64,000 bases of DNA from Limnephilus marmoratus (lineage: Eukaryota; Arthropoda; Insecta; Trichoptera; Limnephilidae). How positions within the stretch are numbered: position 1 is the stretch's first letter; each line of letters begins with the position of its first letter. The position numbers were made by a program, and so were the translations under genes. A model generated the notes under the pieces. It made no database searches, was not told the DNA's origin, and saw nothing but the letters and a program-made list of their open reading frames with translations. The stretch spans positions 52,567,285 through 52,631,284 of the forward strand of contig OU862910.1 of the NCBI GenBank assembly GCA_917880885.1. The letters run 5' to 3'. This document shows, piece after piece, positions 22,201-34,200 of the stretch.

Positions 22201-25200
22201 TTTTCGTCAAGTAACACGCATCGACTTTGACAGAAAGCTGCAAATTTGCCACAGATAAAATTATTTTAAAATATTCTGGGGTTGCCAGGTGAATGAAATT
22301 TTTGCCTAGATCCTGGGCAAATGTTGGCGTAAGCGATTCTGACCTTGTCCTTCATACAAATTCTGTACATAGTGTTATGGTACGCCACACAAACGACAGA
22401 GAATTCAAATTCCTAAAATCAGCGCGGCAATTTCAACAACACCCCGCTCCCCCCTGCTTCCCTGCTTCCCTGCTTCCTACCTCCTCTCCCCTCTGCGCAC
22501 CAACGCGCACCAACGCGCGCACACAGTCGAGAATTGCAAGCCGCCTTGGACGCACGTCGCGCTCCTCGGGCCGAACCGCCGAGTTCGCGGCTAAACTTCT
22601 GTCGATCGAATTGAACGCAATTACATCTGCGATGTTAATTGAAGTACATACGGGTTTTAGTGCTGGTATTCTGCCATGCCTGTGTGAACTTCGGGTCCTG
22701 TCCTAGACTCGGGGAAGTGCCCTGCTGAACCCGGAAGACGAAGGTCCCCGACCACCATGTAAGCTGCACAATTGATCCCTCTTTTGTTTGTGTCCGTAAC
22801 GATAGACTGTAAACTCACGCGCAAAGCCATCACTCAGAGAGAGTTTCGTTTGCAGAGATCATGAGGTATAAACACGATAGCTAGGTTTGTGTAATATGCA
22901 TTTCTTGTATTGAATTGTACTGTAATGACCTATGTACTGTGTTTTGAATTTGCAATACATGAATCTATTTAACTCAATCCTGTTGTTAATCTGCCTCGGC
23001 AGGAGTATTTCCTAGAGTGCACTTCCCAGACGCCCGTGGAAGAGAGAGAGAATTCTGAAGCATTCGTGCGACCTGCCCCTGGAATAGAGGGTACTTTTGT
23101 CTCTGCTGTGAGCTGGCCTGGGACATGTTAGGGACCCATCATAACAACTGTCGCCATAGCGTGGGGCCTCGGAATTTTTTTTCTCTATCCCGATCGCTTT
23201 GCGGAGTGCAACTTGTCGAAATCCTCCCTGTACAGGAATTGTTTTGTGAACATTAATTATACCTTGATATTCTACACACCCAGTGTACAGTGAATTCTGT
23301 GAAAAAACCACAGAAACCTATGTGTAAATTGGATCCATAACACAGATCTGATTGAAACCATGAATCACGCCGCAATTGTAAACACGGCCATTTTTAAGCA
23401 ACTAAAAGACGCTAGCATTAAACCGCGAATCTGACTGCGCACGCGTCACAAACAACGGGCGGCAATAGCTTCGCGCCAAACCAACGGTCCGATGTTCCAC
23501 GCGGTAAATACCTATTCTCTGGATTGCGCGCGCAAATGCTTTTGTCCCGCGCCAAAAATTCCATCGAAGAACCCGTCGGAACGAAATAATTAACTGTTGC
23601 TATGCAGCGTTCATAATCAAATCACCTTTTTATGACTGAACCGGTTAGCAACGGAAATGATTATTATAAATTTGATTCTGGAACCCTAGTTATTTTGCGA
23701 ATTCCTTAATCAAAAATTTCGGACTTACGTTTTTTTGCTGTTTCTGCACAATATACCAATTGACCCACTTACGTCTGTTAAATTAGTATAATTTATATTT
23801 CACTAAATGGACAAAATAATGACTTTCTTTCCCCATTCTACATTATAGGTACCGCTTTTTTTTCAGCATAAGTGTAAAGTGAATTGTGTTTTTTTCCCTA
23901 CATAAAGAAAAGTGAAATAATAATAAAACCAATGATTGGTTCCATGAATAAATAAAATAATTTTAATGTGGTTGACGTAACAAATCCCATATTCAGTTAT
24001 TTTCATCCGGAAGTTTGTTCTTATTTGCCAAAAGAGTGCCTTTTGTGAATTTTAGTGCCCTTCTCAGTGCAAAGTGATTTGTGAAAAATAAAAAAAGCCG
24101 TTTTCTAAAGGTCAGTCCTGGCAAAATTTTTCAAAAAATAAATAAATACTTGTGAATTTCACAGTTTTCTCAAAAGTGGTCAGTGAAACACAGAAACCTT
24201 TACTACTAAGGTCTTTCCACGCAAAATTTTTTTCTTGTGCCTTCCTTTGACAAAAATTCTGGTGTCATATATACCAAATTGTAGCATAAAATACAGTTTT
24301 CTATAACTATTTTAGAAGTGCCAACCAGTGATTACCAAGTGAAAAGTGCCTCACAAAATTAATTTTGCACTTACTAAAGGAAACCCCTGGCAAAATTTTT
24401 TTCACCACCCGGGAAACTCACAATGGAAAACAATCAAGCTATGGCACCATCCAATTTGGGCATCATTCCCAACGTGCATAACTTATCCAAAACTCACTTA
24501 CAAACTGCTTTAAGGGATAGAGGACTCTCGCCACCAAGCAAATCTAAATCTACATTAAAGGCTTATGCACTTCTATTTAACAAAAAGTACATTAAGAGAA
24601 TAAACCTCGCCCCCTCAAGCGAAAATAATTCACGCTCGGCTACGCAAGTTTTGGATAATCTTGTTCCTAACAAAGAACCTATGCCGCAAGTAATGGTAAA
24701 ACAGGACATCGCACCCACCTTGACACAAGATAAAACTTACGATTTATCCTCTTGGAAAGTCAAATATAATGGCGTCTCCGATGTGCTGGATTTCATCGAC
24801 CGTATCGAAGAAACGGCTACAATCAAAAATATCCCATTCGAGATTCTACGAAAAAACTTCATAGAACTCATCTCCCCAGAATTGATACCCTGGCACCGCA
24901 TTCAAAAAACTAAATGCAAAGATTGGAATAAACTCAGATCTGCCCTAATCTCGAGCTTCGGAAAAACAGAAGCCCAGCACAGGATCAAATTATCTTTACT
25001 ATCTATTAAACAGCTGGTAAATGAACCTGTAGCTACATTCATAGAAAGGGCTGAATCCATTAACATCAAGCTTTCACATCCCGTTTCGGAAGCTGAACTA
25101 TTACCAGTCATAACTGATGGCCTTTTAAGCAAATACGAGAACATCATCACCTCGCAGAAAATTGCATCCCTGGCCCAGTTAAACGAAGTCTGTCTCCTTC

Positions 25201-28200
25201 TGGAATCGTACCAGGATAGGAAGAACATAAAGAATGTGTCAAATAATGTAGTTGTGCCAAGCCGTTCGTCTGGTTTAAAACCAGAGTTCGACAACAAAAA
25301 AGTGTGCTCTTTTTGCAAAAAAGTAGGCCATCTGGCCACTACTTGTTTCAAGCAAGCGAGGTTTCTGGAATCCAAGGAACCCCGAACTTTCAAGAGGCAT
25401 CACTCTAGGGACCGCTCTCCTCCACGCGACGAACTGCGCAACATTTTCAAGAAATCAAGGCACAACATGGAAAGGTTACAAAACCCAAGCGATGTCAGAC
25501 CTCAGGTGGATTTCTCCAAGCCCCCACCAAATTTCTACATGAAGAGGCCAAAAAAATAAATAATAACCTCTCAGGCACCCATTCTGAACCAAGGTCTAAA
25601 GAATGGACTGATTGGTTAGCACACATTAAGTATTTTAACCAGACCTTAAATGTTTCTTCGGTTTGTTGCAAACAAGCTAAAGATGGGAGACCCTATGCTT
25701 CTTTCTCTGTTAACAATGTGACCTTTTCCGGATTACTTGATAGCGGGGCATCTATCAGCTGTCTTGGCAACAATGCTCACTTGCCTTTTGTTAACAGTGA
25801 TTTTAGAATTTTGGCCCAATCGACACACCTGACAACTGCGGATAATGTTTCCCAACCGGTCATCGGTGCCCTTGCCCTGCCAATTAATTGTAACAATAAA
25901 ATAGTTACAATCAATTTTCTAATAGTGCCCTCTATATCCCAGAATTTCATCCTTGGCGTTGACTTCTGGAAGGCATTCAATGTTGCTCCCCAAGTATTTA
26001 ATACTCTTGGCGAAACCTCCACTGCCGCTCAAATTAGTGAGATCCGCACAATAATACCTCACGAAAATTTAAGCACGGACCAGGCTCTCCAACTAAAGGA
26101 AATGGTCAATAAATTCGAATCAATATCCTTCGAAAAATGTGGATTAGGTTTGACAAATTTGGTGGAACACCATATCAAAACCAATGGCCCACCCATCAAG
26201 CAACGTTATTACAACTTAGCCCCCCAAAAACTTAAACTTTTAGAAAACGAACTTGACGAAATGTTAAAAATGGGTGTGGTGGTTCCCAGCAGAAGTGCAT
26301 GGACCAACCCAACTCTTTTGGTTTCTAAAAAAGACGGCTCTGCACGTTTCTGTCTCGACAGTAGACGTTTAAACTCTTGCACGGAAGCTGATGCGTATCC
26401 CTTACCTCACGTTCACGCAACCTTAGACAAGCTGCGTAACGCCAAGTTCATCTCTTCTGTCGATCTCAGCAAAGCGTTTTGGCAAATACCCTTGGACGCA
26501 GAATCGTGCGAAAAAACTGCTTTCGTTGTACCTGGTAGGGGAATGTTCCATTTTAAAAGATTACCCTTTGGTCTAAAAAACAGCCCCGCCGAGTTACAAA
26601 GACTGATGGACAAACTTTTCGGTCCTGAAGTCGATAATAGCCTGTTTTGTTACCTTGACGACCTCATCATCGTCAGCGATACCTTTGAAAAACACCTATT
26701 AATGCTGGAAAAAGTTTTCCAACAACTCAAGTTCGCTGGTTTAACCATCAACTTGAAGAAGTCTGAATTCTGTAAGTCCCGTCTACGTTATCTGGGATTC
26801 ATTGTCGACGAAAAAGGTCTAAGAACAGACCCCGCTAAGGTGGAAGCCATGGCAAATTTCCCCCGACCCAAAAACGCGAAGGAAGTCAAAGGTTTCCTTG
26901 GACTTGCAGGTTACTACAGGAGATTCATCAAAGACTTTTCCACTATTGCAGCCCCCTTAAATAAAATTACCGGCATCCGTAAAGGTGTCAGCAATTTCCG
27001 ATGGTCTGTCGAAGCTGAAGAAGCGTTCACAACTTTAAAAAATGCCCTTCAAAAAGCTCCCGTTCTGAATTGCCCGGATTTTGCACTCTCTTTTACCCTC
27101 CACACGGATGCCTCCAATGTAGGAATCGGTGGAGTCCTTACTCAAGAATTCCCAGATGGCGAACACCCTGTAGCGTATTTTTCCCGTACACTAAACAAAC
27201 ACGAGAAAAACTACGGAATTACCGAAAAAGAGTTATTGGCTGTATTGGATTCTGTTCACCATTTCCGCGGTTACATAGACGGTAGCAAATTTACTGTAGT
27301 CACAGACCATAGTAGTTTGAAATGGTTGATCTCTTTAAGTAATCCCTCCGGTAGGCTCGCTCGTTGGTCCTCCCGTTTGTCTCAATACAATTTTGATGTT
27401 GTTCACCGTAAAGGCGCGGACAATATTGTTCCCGACGCCCTTTCAAGAATTGAACTAGCTTCATTAAATGTTGACACAATTGCCCCCCCTCCATCTACAA
27501 AAGATGAATGGTACTTGAAAATCTTCGAAGGTTGTAAAAATAACCAACAAAAGTTTCCTAATTTTATCATAAAAGAAGGACAACTATACCGTAATTGCAA
27601 GGTACCACTATCCATCCTCGAAGATTACTCGTGGAAACTTGTCGCTCCCCTCGAAGGTAGAGAACAAATAATCATTGACAATCATAGTGCTCCCGACTCC
27701 ATACACCCAGGAAATTTCAAGACGTATAAAAAGATCGCCTTGAAGTATTACTGGCCTGGTCTCTTTAAGCAAATTCGCAATTACATCTCTAAATGTGAAA
27801 CTTGTAAAGCTTATAAACATAGCACGGCAGCACCTGCCGGCCTAATGGGTAATCCCAAACGTGCCGACAGACCCCTACAATCATTGTCAATGGACCTCGT
27901 CGGACCTTTTCCTCGAAGTTATGCCGGACACATGCACATACTTAGTGTAGTGGATATTTTCACTAAATTCTGTTGGATCTTCCCTTTAAAAAGAGCCAAC
28001 GCGTCCGCCATCATCAAACTCCTGGAAAAACACATTTTTATACCTTACGGAACACCCAGAACCATAATAGTTGATAACGGAAAACAATTTATTGCCCAAG
28101 AATTCAAAGATTTTCTTGCCAAATACGGAATCAAGGACATTTACTATAATACCTTGTATACTCCGCAAAATAACACTGTCGAACGTTACAACCAGACAAT

Positions 28201-31200
28201 CAACACAGCTCTGGCTATTCTAGTTGATAAAGATCAACGTACTTGGTGTAAAAACCTAGATAAAATTCAGGCTGCTATGAACAACACTGTTAACCTGGCC
28301 ACTGGTTACACACCTTTCTTCTTAAAACATGGTATGGAACAAGTTGTTCACGGTTCTCTACATAGGGACACAAACTTTCCTACGTCAATTGCCGCCACAA
28401 GCAACCCTACCGCGGACTATGCCCATCGTCTGGAAGAACTGTCGGCCATCTACAGTGAAGTCACTGATGCTTTACTCCTGGCTCATCAAAAGAGTGCGGA
28501 CAGATACAACCTACGTAGGAAACATGTCACCTTCAATACAGGAGACATAGTTTGGAGAAAAAACAACACACTTTCCCAAGGAGCCATGTATTTCTCTGCC
28601 AAGCTGGCACCACGTTTCGTGAAGGCCAAAGTTCTAAGAAAGATATCAGATCTAGTGTACTCTAGACTAGACTCCTCTGGAAAACACATTGGTAATTACC
28701 ATATTAAGGATATTGCAAAGACTGGAAGTGAGGAGTCAAGTAAAACTGCCCCCACTATCTCAGCAAACTCAAAATGATCCAGTGTGTATCACCACAACCT
28801 TTTTGTAAGCACATCAAGTCTTACAATGACCGGCGTGTAAAGTGTCAATTACATGTCCACCCTTTCGTTGATGAAACGAATATTGTTAAAAAAGAATCAT
28901 TTTTGTAAATTTATGTACACTCCACGGTGTAGTTTGCCCCGTCCATGTTCGTGAATTGGCAACCACCGCAATTTTTGTTTCACACGTTTTTTATTTTTTA
29001 TTTTTTTTTTCTCACCTGTTCCAAAATTGATCACTTTAGAGCAGAGACACCCCTCGAGTCACAGTGTTTTGGAAGTCATGAACCCAAATCATTGCCTCTC
29101 AACCCCTCACACTACGCAACGTTCATGCCATGGCACGCTTTGCTATGTAATGCAATATTGTAATTTTCACCATTTTGTTTGTTGTTTTTTCATCATATCG
29201 GAAGGAATCTCTTCAAAAAATTTTTTTTCTTTTATGTTCTGTAAGTACTGGAGCGTCGTTCTAAAATCGGATTTGGTAAACTCCAAAGCGTTAAATCACG
29301 ACCCAGGACTAGTAAACCATCTCAACATGCTCCATATTTTACTCATAGTGGTAAAAATAAGTGGTTACTCACATAATCACATTCCTTGTGTACAGTAGTT
29401 TTCAATTTCTCTCAAATGTTAAAAAATTGATGGCGTCCTACCCGAGCTTTTTGCTAACAAATTGGATTTTGACACGTCCATTTTGAAATCATATGTATAT
29501 AAATAAAGGAAAAGCCTTTAAATTGGTCTTTCCACCCTTATACAAATCCTCATGGGCTCGTTTCAACTAAAGTACGTAAAACCAAATACCCGGTCTTTTG
29601 TTGTTATGAGAAGTCCTCGACTCGCCCCTCTTCACAACATGTATGTCTTGTATTACATGCCTCAACCCTGACGGAAAAGGTTAATAAAACCTAACGGCAG
29701 CCCTGATTTCCGTACATAAATAACCGCAGTTTAACGTAAATCATCAATGTTTTGTTTGATCATCGTTTTGCAAACATAGGCATTCAACTCTTGTTTCGCC
29801 ATTTAACCAAGTATTTGCAACCTAAATTGCACATAACCTGGTATGTTGTAACTGCACAAAGGGTATGTAAAACCACAATTGGTCCCTTTTGTTTGTCCCC
29901 ACTGAAGTTGCTACAATAGACAGTATGTAAAACCATATAGGCCTGTCTTTGTTTAAACAGAAATGTACTCTGTCACCACCCCGCCTTTATAACATACGAA
30001 GTGACATTAAATTGTTTACCTCCTTGTTATTCTATCGTACGCTCCTGGGCTACGGAGTTAGTTAATCTAACAAATCTTCATATACTGTGTTAAAACAAGC
30101 ATCGTTAACGTTTATTGTGTTGTATTTAAACGTAACCCTGTTACATTATAGGAGGGATCCTTAAAATACCTGCCACAATACGAGAAGTTCGTCATAATCA
30201 CTTTTGCTCATAGCTAAATGTTATTGAGTTGGTCGTGTGACATATTTGTCATGAGTACCGTTTTGTACATTCTATTTTGGTCGTGTGACATATTTGTCAT
30301 GAGTACCACCCTTTTTGTATAACCTGTTCTGGTCGTGCGTCATTTATTTGCCGTGAGTACCGCTTTTATGTATAATTGTGTATAAACTCTGTACACTATA
30401 CGTGGAGACGTTAAAACACTTACCGTGATTCGTGCGAACGACATAATATCGGCTTTGCCATCTTCTTTAAGTTGCATTGTATAAACTCTTTGACTTCTGT
30501 CTATAATTGAGTTATATCTTGTATGTACTTACATATTTTGTACACTATACGTGGAGACGTTAAAACACTTACCATGAGTCGTGCGAACGAAATAATATCA
30601 AACCTTTTGTGTGCGATCTACGAAATGTAGTCCACAACCCTTTGTTGTCATTCAACGCCGATGCCCGTGGACTTCCTGTTTTTTACTTCTTTGCAAAAAG
30701 GAAAGAAGCCCAGGAATATCTACTATCCCAAAAGGACTAGTTTTCAGCTTCACTGTCAATTATGGGGCATAGTGCTGTGGGGAGTTAATCGATTGAGCAC
30801 AAAACCACCTAACTCGTTGTCTGGAGAACGAATAAGAAAATCCCCAGGTTTGTGAAATTGGAGCAAGGGTCTGTCTTTTCTCACAATCATGTAGAAGTTT
30901 TAAAAAACGACCCCTAATCTTTTGCCCAATACACGCGAAAGATTAGCCTCTTTGTTATAATGTGTATTCAAATTCCTCCTCACCCTTTGTGATAAATGTA
31001 AAGAGTCCGGAAATCTGCTGGTTGATTATGTTTCATTTTCACATAGAGTTTGAATTGGAAATTAGTCCAGTCTCTAGCACATTTCGTAACTCGTCTCCCT
31101 TCTCCCCTCCTCCCCCCATTCCCCCTTGTTCTCAGACTTATGTTATGAAGTGAAAAATCTGTCGTTGACCATATTTCGCCCTCACTTGGAGTTCGAATAG

Positions 31201-34200
31201 GTAACTGTCCGGTTATCTACAGGTTTTCCCCCTCAATCTCTGCATATGTCTCACCATTTTTTTCTCTTTCTCAATTCTACGAAACACATTCATGAATGTT
31301 GGATATGTACGATATGCACTTGGCGTACCGTCTGTCTCCTTTTTGACAACCTTTATTCATGAATTGGTTTCCCTTTGCCGTGACTAGTTCACGATTCTTT
31401 GTCTTGTTCTTTGAAATTCTACGAAAATGTTACCATCTTATGTTAACATAGGCCATAGAGGGCCGGTTGTTTTTTAACCAAGACATATTGTCACTCGGCA
31501 AGCGCCAAGTCATCCTGGAAAAGGAAAATGTTCATGTAATCACAATTTAGTTAGGAACATCTCTCTTCGTCACTCTCTGGGTCGGTGGTTAAAATTTCGT
31601 TTATTTCATTATCTGGACACATTTTGTTTCTCTCCAAACCTTTTCTTCATTGGTCCCTAGGCAGGTAAACTTCAAGAATTTTGCTCTAATAATAATTTCT
31701 CCCGGATTTAAAAAGAAGCCCAGGCGGATGTCATCACCAACAGCCAAGCTGAGCTTCACTTCCTGACAGCACGCGCTGTGGTTACAAGGTCCCTCCTGCT
31801 GCCATTTTCTACGCATTTGTTCCTGAGAGCACAGACCATACCGCTCACATGTATGTTGTCTTGTCGTGCCACAGCAAGCTGAGTTGTCCCACTATACATT
31901 ATGACACTCTAAACTACCTTTTGGGCACGCTAGCTCCTAGGTTTGTTCTTACTCTTGCTATCAATGCCAACCTTGCCGTCTCTTGCTCTGCCATGCAGTG
32001 ACGCATACATCGTCATGTGTAAACCATCATTACCTTGACCCACCAGTATTCGCTGAATGCGTACCAATACAAGTTATCTTGAGCTACATTATGCTTCAAT
32101 AACCATTATATACGATCCGTGTTTACCATAATAACACTTAGGATTCGTACTGGCATGTCTGCAGATACTGGATTCTTCTCTTCAATGACCTCTGTAACCA
32201 TAGTCGCGGCACAGCAACCACAGTCTCCACTTCGTGAACTTCAACGTCTTCGACCAAACCAAGTGTTTTCTAAGGCCTAAGTGTACTCCTGAGTGTTATC
32301 TCAAATGGGTCTGATTACAGTGATAATGTAATCCTTAGAATCTGTGAAACCACGTCCTTTTCTTCGAAATCCTCCGAAACCAAACAAATCCACGCTTCAC
32401 AAACTTAGCTCCCAGACCAATGAAACCTTAGAATCTCTTCTCTTGTACAAATGTATTGTCATTCTTTCAATTGCATAACCATGTGTATTGTCATCCTTTC
32501 AATTGCATAACTATGTGTATTATTATTTTCAATTGCATAACCATGTGTATTGTCATCCTTTCAATTGCATAACCATGTGTATTGTTATCTCTCAATTGCA
32601 TAACCTTGTATGTTGTTTTACACCATGTACTTTTCCCAAGTTGTCTTTTCCAAACATTGTATGTACCCCCATCCATTCCCTACAAACATTGTGACCTAAA
32701 CTATAGCATAAACTGTATGTTCTAGCTAGGCAATCTCTCAAGCAACGAATCTCTCAAAAACCCCGATGGAAGCTTAAGAGGATTTTTTTTTCCTACAGCT
32801 CCATTGCCACGTCGCTTTTTTTCCAAGCGCGGGGGGAAGTGTTATGGTACGCCACACAAACGACAGAGAATTCAAATTCCTAAAATCAGCGCGGCAATTT
32901 CAACAACACCCCGCTCCCCCCTGCTTCCCTGCTTCCCTGCTTCCTACCTCCTCTCCCCTCTGCGCACCAACGCGCACCAACGCGCGCACACAGTCGAGAA
33001 TTGCAAGCCGCCTTGGACGCACGTCGCGCTCCTCGGGCCGAACCGCCGAGTTCGCGGCTAAACTTCTGTCGATCGAATTGAACGCAATTACATCTGCGAT
33101 GTTAATTGAAGTACATACGGGTTTCAGTGCTGGTATTCTGCCATGCCTGTGTGAACTTCGGGTCCTGTCCTAGACTCAGGGAAGTGCCCTGCTGAACCCG
33201 GAAGACGAAGGTCCCCGACCACCATGTAAGCTGCACAATTGATCCCTCTTTTGTTTGTGTCCGTAACGATAGACTGTAAACTCACGCGCAAAGCCATCAC
33301 TCAGAGAGAGTTTCGTTTGCAGAGATCATGAGGTATAAACACGATAGCTAGGTTTGTGTAATATGCATTTCTTGTATTGAATTGTACTGTAATGACCTAT
33401 GTACTGTGTTTTGAATTTGCAATACATGAATCTATTTAACTCAATCCTGTTGTTAATCTGCCTCGGCAGGAGTATTTCCTAGAGTGCACTTCCCAGACGC
33501 CCGTGGAAGAGAGAGAGAATTCTGAAGCATTCGTGCGACCTGCCCCTGGAATAGAGGGTACTTTTGTCTCTGCTGTGAGCTGGCCTGGGACATGTTAGGG
33601 ACCCATCATAACAATAGAAGGGTCAAAATCGCAGACAAACATATTTTTTTCTAAATTTTTCCCACACGCCACAAACCGCGGGTCTCCGGCCGATAAGAGG
33701 TTAAGCGATAAATAAAAAATGTCAAAAGGCGACGCACGGTGGATGTCAGCTGATTTTTTGATTAGGATTAGTCGGGTGAATGAATTAATTTTTGTATTTT
33801 TTTTGTTTGTTTTAGGATTCAAGGAAGATCGTAGAAATCTTGTGAAAGGCGTGAAGCCTCTGAACTATGGTGCCTTTGGATCTTACGCCCCGAGTTACGA
33901 TTCCACATTTGCCACTTTATCCAAAGAGGATTGCCATCTTCTCTATCACACTTACGGTCAGTACCTTCTTCTCCAATTCATCTCTCGTTTTGGAAATTTA
34001 TATCATTCGTGAAAAGACAGAATTTAGTTTTTATTTGTTTGTAATATTAAGATCCTGTTTTTACGTTTAACCCCTAAGTCTAATTTGTTTGCCTTTGGGA
34101 ACACTTCATAAAGACATCATAAAATTCGTTGTGTCTCCCGTACTAGCAAGGTGAGAAACGTGATCTGATTTACATGGTAAATATAAATCTACATGAGAAA

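Larger units (their letters stand above)
28778..32839 (+). other. 4 kb gypsy region without a long frame, with short internal repeats
   Basis: Between the pol stop and the 3' LTR. Env-carrying gypsy relatives encode envelope here, but only short frames are seen. Contents: three copies of TGGTCGTG-GTCAT-GAGTACC (30231, 30279, 30331), a duplicated TACACTATACGTGGAGACGT (30391, 30540) and a 30-32 bp tandem repeat at 32461-32610. It ends in the purine tract GCGGGGGGAAG (32829-32839) abutting the LTR. Confidence 0.6.
22373..33613 (+). mobile_element. Ty3/gypsy LTR retrotransposon, full length (11,241 bp), young
   Basis: Identical-length LTRs (774 bp) differ at only two positions by eye. A 4-bp target duplication ATAG lies at 22369-22372 and 33614-33617. 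LTR ends are TGTTATGG and CATAACA. The order is 5' LTR, 1.3 kb leader, gag, -1 frameshift, pol (protease, RT, RNase H, integrase), 4 kb without a long frame, purine tract, 3' LTR. The RT-before-integrase order is that of Ty3/gypsy (Metaviridae). No envelope frame is visible. It sits in BRD7 intron 6 in the same orientation as the gene. Both coding frames look open, so it may be or recently have been active. Confidence 0.95.
22008..33700 (+). mobile_element. TTAA-flanked MITE, second 448-bp copy, split by the gypsy element
   Basis: TTAA at 22004-22007 and 33701-33704. The two parts (22008-22372 and 33618-33700) add up to 448 bp, the same length as the intact copy at 18464-18911. That copy supplies the empty site for the retrotransposon insertion. 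Confidence 0.85.

Noticed and set aside
22293..22706. Open frame at the start of the 5' LTR (and its twin at 32844-33173)
   Set aside because: Lies in LTR sequence and runs across the insertion boundary; the same frame in the other LTR starts in different flanking DNA.
24902..25393. 163-codon antisense frame in gag
   Set aside because: Shadow of gag codon usage; no motif.
25718..25720. GTG as start codon of pol
   Set aside because: The pol frame is open far upstream to the gag stop and follows a slippery site; pol should be made by frameshifting.
28945..29398. Candidate envelope frame after pol
   Set aside because: Short, low-complexity frames with no glycoprotein features (no signal peptide, Cys pattern or membrane segment).
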